Shown: positions 9,535 to 18,183, counted from the first letter of the stretch. The stretch: 64,000 bases of DNA from Mariniflexile sp. TRM1-10 (GCF_003425985.1 NZ_CP022985.1:1959501-2023500); one strand, 5' to 3'. Made by a program: numbers and translations. Notes: generated by a model not told the origin, from the sequence alone.

Positions 9535-9576
9535 ATCCATGGTAAAACATTTACACCCAAACGTTTTACCATGGAT
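9535..9576. terminator. Bidirectional hairpin between convergent genes
   Basis: A perfect 14-bp inverted repeat (9535-9548 ATCCATGGTAAAAC with 9563-9576) around a 14-base loop lies between the efflux operon and the convergent T9SS cargo gene. It lacks a long U-run, so it may terminate weakly or stabilise 3' ends. Confidence 0.55.
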
Positions 9577-9598
9577 AATAAGCAATCGAACTAGTTTT

Positions 9599-10597
9599 TT
9601 ATTTGATTACTATTTTTTGTGTATATAAATGTGAGTTTTTTAAATAGCTGATAATATATATACCAGAGTTTAAGCTTGAAACATTTATTTTATTTTCGCC
9701 TTTTTCAATATTAGCCGTTTTAATTATTCTACCCTGAGCATCATAAATTCCAAGTGATAAAGATTGATTTGTTCTATTCTTTATATGAACATAGTCATTA
9801 GCTGGATTAGGATAAACTGATATTTGGTTTTTAGTCCATTGCAAATCATTTGTAGCAAGTACTAAATCCGATTGGGCTAAATATGTGGCTTGCGATGATA
9901 TGAGATCTCCATTAAAATAGGCATCAGAAGTACTGGCTATAGGGTTTTTGGTTGTGGCATTATACCAAACTAAAATAACATCGTTATATGGACCAATTGG
10001 AAACCCCATATAAGTATCAGAGTATGTATTGGTTATCTTTATCCTAAGAACATTATTTACTGTTGTGTAAGGAAGAATTAATGTGCCATATCCATCAGCT
10101 GAAATTTGAGTAGTTCCTGCTCTGTCATAAGTTTGTCCAGCTGCAATATTTTCGCTAGTTCCTGAGAATGTTTCATTAAAAACATCATTGTAGGTAATGG
10201 GGTATTTAATAAACTCTCGTTTGTCTGTATAAATTTCTCGAAGTAATCCAGGGGAAAAAAAGCCTTCAATTATTTGTCCAGAGGTAGAGTTAGAGAAATA
10301 AGTTTCAGTATTTGGGTTTGTAGTAACAGCCACAGCATTTGCTTGAGGAAATGTTGATGGTTCCGAAGAACTTGCTAAACCAATATAATTAGTAATTGAC
10401 TCAGAACCAGTGGCGGAAGAAAAATCCCAAGTCTGGTTTGCTCCACTTTGACTAACATCAAATGCATAATTAGGGATAGCGATATAATTAAATTCTTGCC
10501 CAATCTGTGGAGAACTTGTTGCGCTTGTTAAGATAATTTGAGCGTTTAAATTAATAGCTGTAAGTAAAGTTAAAATTATTAAAGTAATTTTTTGCAT
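9599..10597 (-). CDS. Secreted protein with T9SS type A sorting domain
   Basis: 332 residues. A signal peptide (MQKITLIILTLLTAINLNAQ) is followed by a beta-rich, Ser/Thr/Asn-rich region of unknown fold. The last about 75 residues form a type A C-terminal sorting domain of the type IX secretion system: VYPNPANDYVHIKN, then GIYDAQGRIIKTANIEKG and LNSGIYIISYLK with a final lysine-rich strand. The protein should cross the outer membrane by the T9SS, be trimmed and be attached to the cell surface or released. No catalytic motif is visible in the body, so its task is unknown. It is monocistronic and convergent with the efflux operon. Confidence 0.85.
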   Translation of the reverse strand: MQKITLIILTLLTAINLNAQIILTSATSSPQIGQEFNYIAIPNYAFDVSQSGANQTWDFSSATGSESITNYIGLASSSEPSTFPQANAVAVTTNPNTETYFSNSTSGQIIEGFFSPGLLREIYTDKREFIKYPITYNDVFNETFSGTSENIAAGQTYDRAGTTQISADGYGTLILPYTTVNNVLRIKITNTYSDTYMGFPIGPYNDVILVWYNATTKNPIASTSDAYFNGDLISSQATYLAQSDLVLATNDLQWTKNQISVYPNPANDYVHIKNRTNQSLSLGIYDAQGRIIKTANIEKGENKINVSSLNSGIYIISYLKNSHLYTQKIVIK

Positions 10598-10712
10598 AGT
10601 GTTTTTTTTAGTACAACTAATTTAGTTTATTATTCTTACTTTACAAACTAAAAGACATTAATTTTGTATTATAAATTCTGCTAATTTTGTTTTTTAAAAA
10701 TTACATTTTCTC

Positions 10713-11108
10713 ATGAAAAAAGATATCGAAATTCCAAAAGTTGAAGGTGTTTACGTTGCCATTGTAAACGAGTATAACGCTATTTATAAAACCCAAGATT
10801 GGAATGCTTATATAATCAATGACAAAGACGTTGATTTAGAAATGGTTTTAATTGTCACTTCTGGCTATTCCGAAGAAAAAATAACTTCTACCTTTAGAAA
10901 GAAACTAGATACACTTCCTAAAAAAAGCTATGCCAAAATTGAGTTGATGCAAGAAGAACTTTTTGCTTTAAACAATACGTTTAAAGTATCTTTTTTTGAA
11001 GGAAGCAAAATGTTTGATAAAACCTTTTTGTTCAGAAAAAACACCATTAATTTAAAAGCGTTGCAAGCTGTTCCTTTAATGGAGGCTAAGGGTGTTTTGG
11101 TGAAGTAG
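10713..11108 (+). CDS. Conserved flavobacterial protein of unknown function, 131 aa
   Basis: A small soluble protein without signal peptide. The middle (IEIPKVEGVYVAIVNEYN, DWNAYIINDKD, DLEMVLIVTSGYSE) and a C-terminal strand-rich part suggest a compact alpha/beta protein. I recall this type next to pheS/gpsA in other flavobacteria, sometimes mislabelled as a tRNA-synthetase piece; no synthetase motif is present. TTTG at 10663-10666 and TAATTTTG at 10682-10689 form a plausible Bacteroidota promoter, though the 15-base spacer is a little short. Function unknown; conservation in synteny is my recollection, not a search. Confidence 0.65.
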   Translation: MKKDIEIPKVEGVYVAIVNEYNAIYKTQDWNAYIINDKDVDLEMVLIVTSGYSEEKITSTFRKKLDTLPKKSYAKIELMQEELFALNNTFKVSFFEGSKMFDKTFLFRKNTINLKALQAVPLMEAKGVLVK

Positions 11109-11163
11109 ATGCTTCCGTCTTTCATGACCCTTCCGTCTTTCATTTTTATCAAAATGAAATCCA

Positions 11164-11981
11164 CCTTCCCTTAAAAAGGGAAGGAATTAAATTGTCGACA
11201 AACTTTCAGTTAAAAGAAAAGGGAATTCTCCTCCTTTTTCCTGTTTTCGACACTGGGTCACTATATTGTTAAAGCTAAATATTTAAAAAATCTCAGCATC
11301 TCTATGAGAATGAAAGTTTATTGAGTCACCCAAAAACACTTTAAATAAATTGATTTAGAATTAATAATCAATTAGTTGTGGTTTTTATTAGATTTTAATG
11401 CCGAGGTCAGGGGAAGGAATTAAACTGTCGGCAAACTTTTAGTTAAATGAAAAGGGATTTCTCCTCCTTTTTCCTGTTTTCGATACAGGGTCACTATATT
11501 GTTAAAGCTAAATATTTAAAAAATCTCAGCATCTCTATGAGAATGAAAGTTTATTGAGTCACCCAAAAACACTTTAAATAAATTGCTTTAGAATTAATAA
11601 TCAATTAGTTGTGGTTTTTTATAAAATTTTAATGCCGAGGTTAGGGAAGGAATTAAACTGTCGACAAACTTTTAGTTAAATGGAAAGGGATTCTCCTCCT
11701 TTTTCCTGTTTTCGATACAGGGTCACCCGATATTTTGTTAAAGCTAAATGTTTAAAAAATCTCTGTACCTTCCTACGGGAATAAAAATTTATTGAGTCAC
11801 CCCATAACACTTTAAATAAATTGCTTTAGAATTAATAATCAATTAGTTGTGGTTTTTATTAGATTTTAATGCCGAGGTCAGGGGAAGGAATTAAACTGTC
11901 GGCAAACTTTTAGTTAAATGAAAAGGGATTCTCCTCCTTTTAAAGGAGGAGTGGATTCTATTTCGAGATATCGAAATAGAA
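11164..11981. repeat. Tandem repeat array, about 3.3 units of 233-238 bp, bounded by palindromes
   Basis: The landmark CTCCTCC recurs at 11228, 11461, 11693 and 11931, giving periods of 233, 232 and 238. Each unit starts with a GGAAGGAATTAAA-like block and contains GTCACTATATTG (altered in the third) and a GAGTCACCC block; the copies are nearly identical apart from a diverged stretch near 11760-11790. The array starts with the palindrome CCTTCCCTT-AAA-AAGGGAAGG (11164-11184). It ends with CTCCTCCTTT-T-AAAGGAGGAG (11931-11951) and an 11-bp-stem hairpin (11956-11981, loop GATA). No open reading frame runs through it. It is too long in period and lacks spacers for CRISPR, and looks like an expanded intergenic repeat. 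Confidence 0.85.
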
Positions 11982-12029
11982 GACGAGGTGGTTATTATAC
12001 TGAATTTACTGTAAAAGAAAATTCAAATG

Positions 12030-12395
12030 TTAAATACTTTTAAAATGACTCACAATCTCATTTAAAACCTCAGCTAGATTCTCAAACACCAATTTATTTT
12101 CAAAACGAATCACTTTAAGACCTAAAGATTCTAGTTGTTTAGTTCGTTCCAAATCATATTGTTGTTGCGCAAAATCCAAATGATATGCACCATCTAATTC
12201 AATAATAAGCTTTTCTTTTGGACAATAAAAATCGACAATAAAATTTTTGATGCTCTGTTGCCTTCTAAACTTTTTATTGTTTAATTGGCTTTTTTGGAGG
12301 TGTTTCCAAAGCGTAGCTTCGGCAGATGTTGAATTTTTTCGAAGCGCTTTTCTACGTTCTTCAAGGTATTTAAGATTATGGATGTTTTGTGTCAT
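12030..12395 (-). CDS. DUF559 / Vsr-like endonuclease-domain protein
   Basis: 121 residues covering the whole DUF559 fold of the PD-(D/E)XK nuclease superfamily, the group that includes very-short-patch repair endonucleases. Visible features are the N-terminal LRKNSTSAEATLWKHLQ helix, the basic KKFRRQQSIKNF segment, and the core DFYCPKEKLIIELDGAYH, which supplies the acidic D...E-x-D cluster, followed by RTKQLESLGLKVIRFEN. Catalysis is inferred from these residues only. The gene stands alone, with GGAGGAG palindromes on both sides (11931-11951 and 12448-12464), as if the gene and the repeats travel together. Small DUF559 genes are scattered this way in Bacteroidota (recollection). Substrate unknown. 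Confidence 0.8.
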   Translation of the reverse strand: MTQNIHNLKYLEERRKALRKNSTSAEATLWKHLQKSQLNNKKFRRQQSIKNFIVDFYCPKEKLIIELDGAYHLDFAQQQYDLERTKQLESLGLKVIRFENKLVFENLAEVLNEIVSHFKSI

Positions 12396-12447
12396 ACGTT
12401 AATCTTTCCGTCTTTCATTTCTTTGGGAAAATTAAGGATTGAGTGTT

Positions 12448-12464
12448 CTCCTCCTTTGGAGGAG
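12448..12464. repeat. CTCCTCC palindrome flanking the DUF559 gene
   Basis: CTCCTCC-TTT-GGAGGAG is a 7-bp-stem palindrome sharing its arms with the one at 11931-11951 on the other side of the DUF559 gene. CCGTCTTTCAT also occurs on both outer sides (near 11115, 11131 and 12409). Confidence 0.6.
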
Positions 12465-12476
12465 TTAGAGGAGGAA

Positions 12477-13478
12477 TTAATCCAATTTCTCAGTCAACTT
12501 TTTAAAGGTTTTTTTCGGGTCTTTACCTTCGTATAAAATATCGTAAACCGCATTGATAATGGGCAAGCGTGTTTTCTTTTTGTTTTTTTCGTTTAGTAAA
12601 TGAGCACTTTTGGTGGCGTAATAGCCTTCGGCAACCATGCTCATTTCCATTTGTGCACTTTTTACGGTGTAGCCTTTTCCAATCATGTTTCCAAACATAC
12701 GGTTTCTAGAAAATACCGAATAGCCTGTTACCAATAAATCGCCCAAATAGGCGGAATTATTTATGTTACGTTTCATTTTATGCATTTTTTTAATAAAACG
12801 TTTCATTTCACGAATGGAGTTACTCATAAGCACACTCTGGAAATTATCACCATAACCCAATCCGTGGGCAATACCCGCCGCAATAGCGTATATATTTTTA
12901 AGCATAACGGCATATTCTACACCAATAATGTCGTCGCTAATTTTTGTTTTTATGTAATCGCTCGACAAACTATCGGCAATAGCTTGGGCTTTTTTAGCAT
13001 CTGAACATGAAATGGTTAGGTACGATAAACGTTCTAAAGCCACTTCTTCAGAATGGCATGGACCCGCTATTACCGCAATATTGTTGTAAGGTATTTTGTA
13101 AGCTTCATGAAAATGTTCACCAACCAACAAACCTGTTTCTGGAATAATGCCTTTTACTGCCGAAACAATAATTTTATTGGAAATATCAACATGTAATTTT
13201 TGTAATTCGCTATAAATAAAGGCAGAAGGGATTACAAAAATAAGCACATCGGCATAATTGGCCATGTCGTTGATATCGTTACTAAGCTTTAGTTGCTCTA
13301 CATGAAACTCTACCGAACTTAAATAATTTGGGTTGTGACGCTCTTTAAGTAAATGCTCTTTGGTATAAACACTGCGCATGTACCAACCTACTTCATCTAA
13401 ATTTTCGCAAAGCATTTTTACAATGGCTGTTGCCCAACTTCCTGCACCAAAAACCGCGTATTTTAAAGGTTCATTCAT
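12477..13478 (-). CDS. gpsA: NAD(P)H-dependent glycerol-3-phosphate dehydrogenase
   Basis: Reduces dihydroxyacetone phosphate to sn-glycerol 3-phosphate for phospholipid synthesis in the cytosol. The Rossmann fingerprint YAVFGAGSWATAIVKML opens the protein. Further along lie VSAVKGIIPETG, the catalytic-lysine region EYAVMLKNIYAIAAGIAHGL, and the substrate motif SNSIREMKRFIKKM where NxxxR is usual. The frame extends nine residues further to 13505, but the start at 13478 puts the Rossmann motif right at the N-terminus as in family members. At 333 aa it is of normal length. Its neighbours nadD, gmk and yicC, on the same strand further on, are usual company in flavobacteria. Confidence 0.93.
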   Translation of the reverse strand: MNEPLKYAVFGAGSWATAIVKMLCENLDEVGWYMRSVYTKEHLLKERHNPNYLSSVEFHVEQLKLSNDINDMANYADVLIFVIPSAFIYSELQKLHVDISNKIIVSAVKGIIPETGLLVGEHFHEAYKIPYNNIAVIAGPCHSEEVALERLSYLTISCSDAKKAQAIADSLSSDYIKTKISDDIIGVEYAVMLKNIYAIAAGIAHGLGYGDNFQSVLMSNSIREMKRFIKKMHKMKRNINNSAYLGDLLVTGYSVFSRNRMFGNMIGKGYTVKSAQMEMSMVAEGYYATKSAHLLNEKNKKKTRLPIINAVYDILYEGKDPKKTFKKLTEKLD

Positions 13479-13627
13479 AAATAGTTTCGTTGTTTGATGT
13501 TTCAAAAATACATAAAATATTTATCTAGGTTAGGAATGTATGTTAAAAGAGTAAAGAATATAAATGACCGATGACGGGAGACGGAAGGCTTCATACTGAG
13601 ACTTAAAATTTGGAGTCAAAAAAATTT

Positions 13628-13643
13628 TTGGCACGTGTTTTGA
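13628..13643 (+). promoter_or_regulatory. Possible sigma-54 (-24/-12) promoter
   Basis: TTGGCACG-TGTT-TTGA fits the RpoN consensus TGGCACG-N4-TTGC except for A in place of the -12 C. It lies 36 bases before the lipoprotein start at 13680. The correct 4-base spacing is the main support; no enhancer-binding protein gene is in view. Confidence 0.4.
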
Positions 13644-13679
13644 AAACCATTAAAACAGGAACCCTAAAAACGTTTGATT

Positions 13680-14618
13680 ATGAAGACTATAAAATTACTT
13701 TTTTCGTTTGCTTTAATAGCTACCCTATTTACTTCTTGTTACAGAGAAGTTATTGTAGACGATTACGATAATACGCCACAAATATCTTTAAACCAATTAT
13801 TGGGTTCGTACGAGTTGTGGTATGTAGACATTAATGCCACTAAAGGTTATGGCGAAACACCCTTTTTACAAAAAGCGTTTACCATGTCGTTTATAAATAA
13901 TAATGTATTAGCAAATAATAATATTGTAGGTATTGGTAATACGGGCAATGGCTTTGGAATAAAAGTAGGGACTTATGATGCTTATGATATGGTTCTGGAT
14001 GTTTACCATGTTATAGATGGGTTTGAAACTTTTGATGTTTACCAAATAGACAGCAATACCATCGAGCTTTACAACCCTAATAATGATACCTCATACTTTT
14101 TAGATGGTTACCAACGCAGCAATTTCGATTACGATTTTGTGTTTTATGATAATATTCATTATTTCTTGCAAGAGTATAACGCTTGGGAAAAAGTATATAC
14201 AAGCGATTATGGTGCTATAAACGAGTTTGATAACGAAAACTTTTTACAGTTTTTAGCTGGCGGAAACGATTCAGAATTTAGAAGCTCACAAGATGTTAAC
14301 GGTACCAGCCCAAATAATATTTATTGGGATTATACCGGAGTTTATGGTGTTGGAAATATAGCTGGCAATAACAAGCTTAAAACTTTAACATTAGATTATG
14401 ATTATTTTGACAATGAATATTTTGAATTAAGCGTTATAAATGATGGAAAGATAGAATTGTATCACCCAACATCGGGTACTGCCTATGAGTTTGTTGGTAG
14501 AGGCTATATACAATTTATGAAAACAACAGATACAAAAGGAAGAACTGTTACAACAGAAAAATTGCGTAAGCATAGAAAAGATAAAGTAGAAAACCCAAGA
14601 GAAAATACAAGGGTTTAA
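13680..14618 (+). CDS. Putative lipoprotein of unknown function, 312 aa
   Basis: Signal peptide MKTIKLLFSFALIATLFTSC with the lipobox FTSC, so a lipid-anchored envelope protein. The start ATG at 13680 is preferred over an upstream TTG in the same frame. The body is rich in Asp, Tyr and Asn (ISLNQLLGSYELWYVDIN, then DYDFVFYDNIHYFLQEY), apparently two similar lipocalin-like beta halves, each beginning with a strand ending in YxxW/YWDY and closing with TxELYNP / KIELYHP followed by a YFLDGYQR or YEFVGRGY strand. That internal repeat suggests a duplicated domain. The C-terminus is basic. A sigma-54-like promoter may drive it. Relatives near nadD in flavobacteria are sometimes wrongly named adenylyltransferases; no such motif is present. 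Confidence 0.7.
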   Translation: MKTIKLLFSFALIATLFTSCYREVIVDDYDNTPQISLNQLLGSYELWYVDINATKGYGETPFLQKAFTMSFINNNVLANNNIVGIGNTGNGFGIKVGTYDAYDMVLDVYHVIDGFETFDVYQIDSNTIELYNPNNDTSYFLDGYQRSNFDYDFVFYDNIHYFLQEYNAWEKVYTSDYGAINEFDNENFLQFLAGGNDSEFRSSQDVNGTSPNNIYWDYTGVYGVGNIAGNNKLKTLTLDYDYFDNEYFELSVINDGKIELYHPTSGTAYEFVGRGYIQFMKTTDTKGRTVTTEKLRKHRKDKVENPRENTRV

Positions 14619-14645
14619 CATAAGTTTGGTTGGTTATTTAGTTTA

Positions 14646-14688
14646 GAAGCCGTTTAAAGATTTATTCTTTAGGCGGTTTCTTTTTTTT
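14646..14688 (+). terminator. Rho-independent terminator after the lipoprotein gene
   Basis: A 15-bp stem allowing G-U pairs (14646-14660 with 14665-14679/80) around a short loop is followed by eight T (14681-14688). It is part of the 46-bp sequence 14634-14679 that recurs at 16367-16412 with five differences, all A/G. Confidence 0.8.
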
Positions 14689-14836
14689 GATTTGGCTTGT
14701 ATATTATCATGCACAAAAGTTTCATAAAATTGGTCGCCGTTCAAAAATAGCAGTTAATTATTCTTAAAACAACCATATTAGCCACGTCCTTTTAAGGATC
14801 TCTTAAAAACTGTATAAGTAATTAAATTAAACACCT

Positions 14837-16354
14837 ATGATAAAAATCCATCAAATAACCAGAGCAAGTCTGTTGCTTTTTACGTTTCTTATAGTCGTAT
14901 TGAATTCCAATGCACAAGATAGCAGTCAGCCTGAACCTGGACAAATACCTCCACACCCTCCAAGATTACCTGAAGGGGTCATTCCCGCATTTCCAGGTGC
15001 GTGGGGTGCTGGAATGTTCACCACAGGTGGACGCGGTGGTAAAGTTATTGCCGTAACAAATCTTAACGATAGCGGTGAGGGCAGCTTACGTGCTGCAGTT
15101 GAAACTGAAGGCCCGCGTATTGTTGTATTCCGCGTTGCTGGCACCATTGAAGTTAAAAATGATCTTAATATTAATCATCCAGATATTACTATTGCGGGTC
15201 AATCTGCCCCTGGAGATGGTATATGCATAGCAGGAACATTTAATATCAACACCCACAATGTCATTCTTCGCCATGTTCGTGTGCGTCGTGGTGTTCCTGT
15301 GGGAGGACAAGGCGATGATAACATTGGAGGTAACCCAAACCATCATATTATTATTGATCACTGTTCAACAAGTTGGGGAATGGATGAAAATATATCTCTT
15401 TACCGCCGCATGAGACCTTCACTTGACGGCAGTACTCAAATTAAAGATCCGGCTGAAAACATTACAATTCAGTGGACAATTTCCAGTGAAGCTCTTGATG
15501 CGCGTGGTCATGCTTTTGGAGGCACTTGGGGAGGAAACCCATCGACATTCCATCACAACCTTTTTGCCTGTAATACCGCTAGAAATCCATCTATAGGTAT
15601 GTCTGGACCTTTTGATTTCCGAAACAATGTTATTTTTAATTGGCGTCATAGAACGATGGATGGTGGCGACGAAACTTCCATGATTAATGTTATTAACAAC
15701 TACTACAAATCAGGTCCTGCAACCAACGACAATATGAAAGCTGTTTTTGCCCGTGTTGAGCAAAGAAGTATGTATTCGCCAGGAAGTGCTTGGGCAGAAG
15801 GTGATTGGTATCCCAAGGCACAAAATAGACCCGGAAAATGGTATGTAGCTGGTAATGTTATGTATGGCAATGAAGAGCTTACCAATAATAATTGGTCAGG
15901 TATTAAAGGACCTGAAAAATTGGCTCGTGTAAACACGCCGTTTGTGGGCTGGCCTGTTTCGCCACATGAAACGGCGGAGCTTGCTTTCGAATCTGTGCTG
16001 GCAAAAGTAGGTGCTACATTACCAAAGCGCGATGCGGTAGATACACGTGTTACGGACATGGTTCGTTCAGGAAAACCGACTACCGAAACGGGAATACTTA
16101 AAGATATTTCGGAAGTAGGTGGATACCCTGTATTGACTTACGATCCAGCTAAAGTGCCCGTTGACAGTGATGGCGATGGAATGCCGGATGCATGGGAAAT
16201 TAAACATTCCTTAGATCCCAAAAACAACACAGATAGCGCAATTGATTCCGATGGTGATGGCTATACAAATGTTGAAGAATTTCTTAATGGAACGAACCCA
16301 ACCGAAAAAATTAATTACCGTAATCTTGGTAACAACATAGATAGCATTAGTTAG
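14837..16354 (+). CDS. Secreted pectate lyase (PL1-like) with Ca-binding TSP3-type tail
   Basis: Cleaves polygalacturonate by beta-elimination outside the cell. A signal peptide ending in NSNAQ is followed by a Pro-rich linker and the opening FPGAWGAGMFTTGGRGGKV, the usual start of bacterial pectate lyases. The parallel beta-helix (about 60-360) contains NLNDSGEGSLRAAVE, ITIAGQSAPGDGICIAG, HHIIIDHCSTSWGMDEN (the vIDHCS catalytic-face motif) and FDFRNNVIFNW. The tail carries two DSDGDG-type calcium loops (DSDGDGMPDAWE and DSDGDGYTNVEEF). No T9SS domain is present. It lies alone, not in a polysaccharide-utilisation locus, and between 46-bp direct repeats, which suggests recent insertion. Confidence 0.92.
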   Translation: MIKIHQITRASLLLFTFLIVVLNSNAQDSSQPEPGQIPPHPPRLPEGVIPAFPGAWGAGMFTTGGRGGKVIAVTNLNDSGEGSLRAAVETEGPRIVVFRVAGTIEVKNDLNINHPDITIAGQSAPGDGICIAGTFNINTHNVILRHVRVRRGVPVGGQGDDNIGGNPNHHIIIDHCSTSWGMDENISLYRRMRPSLDGSTQIKDPAENITIQWTISSEALDARGHAFGGTWGGNPSTFHHNLFACNTARNPSIGMSGPFDFRNNVIFNWRHRTMDGGDETSMINVINNYYKSGPATNDNMKAVFARVEQRSMYSPGSAWAEGDWYPKAQNRPGKWYVAGNVMYGNEELTNNNWSGIKGPEKLARVNTPFVGWPVSPHETAELAFESVLAKVGATLPKRDAVDTRVTDMVRSGKPTTETGILKDISEVGGYPVLTYDPAKVPVDSDGDGMPDAWEIKHSLDPKNNTDSAIDSDGDGYTNVEEFLNGTNPTEKINYRNLGNNIDSIS

Positions 16355-16366
16355 TTAAAGTTAGTT

Positions 16367-16412
16367 TTATTTAGTTTGGAAACCGTTTGAAGATTTGTTC
16401 TTTGGGCGGTTT
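16367..16412 (+). repeat. Direct repeat copy and terminator after the pectate lyase
   Basis: Matches 14634-14679 at 41 of 46 positions by my count, all five changes being A/G. It forms a 14-bp stem with G-U pairs followed by eight T (to 16418), so it can end pectate lyase transcription. It also overlaps the last codons of the convergent 16367-16894 gene. Confidence 0.8.
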
Positions 16413-16894
16413 TTTTTATAAATTCTAAAAAAAGGTTCGCCTCTATATATTTTAATTTTTGTTTTTTTTATCCATTCAATTTGAAATGTATCCCGTAATA
16501 TATAATTTCCTTTTCCATCTAATTCTCTCTCTCTTTTAATTTTCATAGAATCATCAGGAAATTTAAATCTGTCCGAATCCTTGTCTAATGTTTCAATAAT
16601 TTCAATTTCAGAATCAGAAATCCAATTCCAATTAGCTTTGAGTGGGGTCTTATGATCTGGATCAATTATTATTTTTCCTTTTTTACTGAAAACAATATCA
16701 GGAAATATCTTTCTGAATTTTGGACTATAATTTGTTGAACTAACAAATGGTTTTAATTTTTTGTTATTAGTATCAACCATTTTAATAAATTGCCATTGAC
16801 CAATCAAATTATTTTCTACTTTGGCTACATTTTGTGCATTGACTTTTAATATAAAAAAATAAACAAAAGAGAATATTATTATTCGAATTTTCAT
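16367..16894 (-). CDS. Secreted lipocalin-like protein of unknown function, 175 aa
   Basis: A signal peptide (MKIRIIIFSFVYFFILKVNAQ) is followed by NNLIGQWQFIKMVDTNNKK and then repeated strands (DIVFSKKGKIIIDPD, NWNWISDSEIEIIETLD). A GxW near the N-terminus followed by an antiparallel strand series is typical of small lipocalin-like exported proteins of Bacteroidota. The C-terminus is basic, and its last codons lie inside the terminator repeat shared with the pectate lyase, so the natural end of the protein may have been changed when that repeat arrived. Lower GC than the pectate lyase. Function unknown. Confidence 0.6.
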   Translation of the reverse strand: MKIRIIIFSFVYFFILKVNAQNVAKVENNLIGQWQFIKMVDTNNKKLKPFVSSTNYSPKFRKIFPDIVFSKKGKIIIDPDHKTPLKANWNWISDSEIEIIETLDKDSDRFKFPDDSMKIKRERELDGKGNYILRDTFQIEWIKKTKIKIYRGEPFFRIYKKNRPKNKSSNGFQTK

Positions 16895-17005
16895 ATAATG
16901 ATTTTATTTATAAAAAATACTTAAAACTATAATGATATAAATTCGCTTTGATGTTTTACATCGAACGCTAAACGAAATTAATAAATTTTCTCACAAATAA
17001 ACAAC

Positions 17006-17584
17006 TTACTTATAAAAATTCATTTCATCCAAATACTCCCAAACGTGTTCTGGTAGCATGGGTTTTACGTTTTTACCTGTTTTTATGGCATTGCGTATAG
17101 AGGTTGAAGAGAGTTCCATAATGGGTGCGTCGATATGATGAATTTTTTTATGTCCATCAAATTGAGTTTCTATCTTATCTTTTGAAACTCTTGGGTACAC
17201 GTAAATATCGTGGTTTTCTAAAATAACTTCGTAGTTTTTCCACTTATGAAAACTCTTTAAATTGTCTTCGCCCATAATTAAGGAAAACGCGTAATTAGGA
17301 TATTTTTCCTGTAAATAAATAAGTGTGTTGATAGTGTAATTAGGTTGAGGCAGGTTAAATTCTATATCGCAAGGTTTAAGTTTGATGTAGTCTTTGGTGG
17401 CACGGTACACCATTTCCAACCGCTGAAAATTATCTAGCAAAGAGTTTTTCTTTTTAAAAGGATTATGCGGCGTTACTACAAACCAAACTTCGTCTAAATT
17501 ACTGTATTCAGCGATGTGATTGGCAATAACCAAATGCCCAATGTGTATGGGGTTGAAAGAGCCAAAATACAATCCAATGTTCAT
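17006..17584 (-). CDS. nadD: Nicotinate-nucleotide adenylyltransferase
   Basis: Makes deamido-NAD+ from nicotinate mononucleotide and ATP in NAD biosynthesis. The N-terminus MNIGLYFGSFNPIHIGHLVI carries the nucleotidyltransferase motif GSFNPxHxGH. The C-terminal ISSTSIR motif (here LSSTSIRNAI), which binds the ATP phosphates, is present, as is WFVVTPHNPFKKK. The length of 192 aa is normal. It follows gmk with an 8-base gap on the same strand, and the yicC-gmk-nadD order is a usual flavobacterial operon. Confidence 0.96.
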   Translation of the reverse strand: MNIGLYFGSFNPIHIGHLVIANHIAEYSNLDEVWFVVTPHNPFKKKNSLLDNFQRLEMVYRATKDYIKLKPCDIEFNLPQPNYTINTLIYLQEKYPNYAFSLIMGEDNLKSFHKWKNYEVILENHDIYVYPRVSKDKIETQFDGHKKIHHIDAPIMELSSTSIRNAIKTGKNVKPMLPEHVWEYLDEMNFYK

Positions 17585-17592
17585 GTGAAGGT

Positions 17593-18183
17593 TTAAGAAT
17601 TTACAAAATTACTTACCAATTTTTCAGCTTGAACGAGTGCTTTTTCCAAATCGTCGTTTACCACAATAACGTCAAATAAAGGCGCGGTGGCTAGTTCTGC
17701 CGAAGCTTTGGCAACACGCATGTTTATTTTGTCTTCGGTTTCGGTTTTTCGTTTTTTAAGTCTTATTTTTAATTCGTCAATGCTTGGGGGTTTTACAAAA
17801 ATTGCTAATGTTTCCTCTGGAAATTTTCTTTTTATACGTAAACCACCCGATACATCTATATCAAAAATAACATTTTTGCCCATAGCCCAAATACGTTCAA
17901 CTTCGGTTTTTAATGTACCGTAAAAATTATCGCGATAGACTTCTTCCCACTCCAGGAATTCATCGTTTTTTATTTTGTTTTTAAACTCTTTTAATGATAG
18001 GTAGTAATAGTCTTTTCCATCTACTTCGGAGCCCCGCTTTTCTCTAGAAGTTGCCGAAATAGAGAATTCTAGGTTTAAATCCTCTATACCTAATAAATGC
18101 CTAACTATAGTTGTTTTTCCAGAACCCGATGGCGCCGAAAACACAATAAGTTTTCCTTTGTTTGTGGTGGTTTGTTTTGTCAC
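17593..18183 (-). CDS. gmk: Guanylate kinase
   Basis: Converts GMP and ATP to GDP and ADP in the cytosol. The P-loop FSAPSGSGKTTIVRHLLG is near the N-terminus. ISATSREKRGSEVDGKDYYYLS is the GMP-binding signature (T-x-R-x-x-R-x-G-E-x-x-G-x-x-Y-x-F, with YY-L here). FLEWEEVYRDNFYGT and VIFDIDVSGGLRIK follow. At 196 aa it is of standard length. It lies between yicC and nadD on the same strand. The 95-base gap to yicC contains a small inverted-repeat element. Confidence 0.96.
   Translation of the reverse strand: MTKQTTTNKGKLIVFSAPSGSGKTTIVRHLLGIEDLNLEFSISATSREKRGSEVDGKDYYYLSLKEFKNKIKNDEFLEWEEVYRDNFYGTLKTEVERIWAMGKNVIFDIDVSGGLRIKRKFPEETLAIFVKPPSIDELKIRLKKRKTETEDKINMRVAKASAELATAPLFDVIVVNDDLEKALVQAEKLVSNFVNS

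Noticed and set aside
11164..11981. CRISPR array
   Set aside because: The repeated unit is 233-238 bp with no short repeat/unique spacer alternation and no cas genes.
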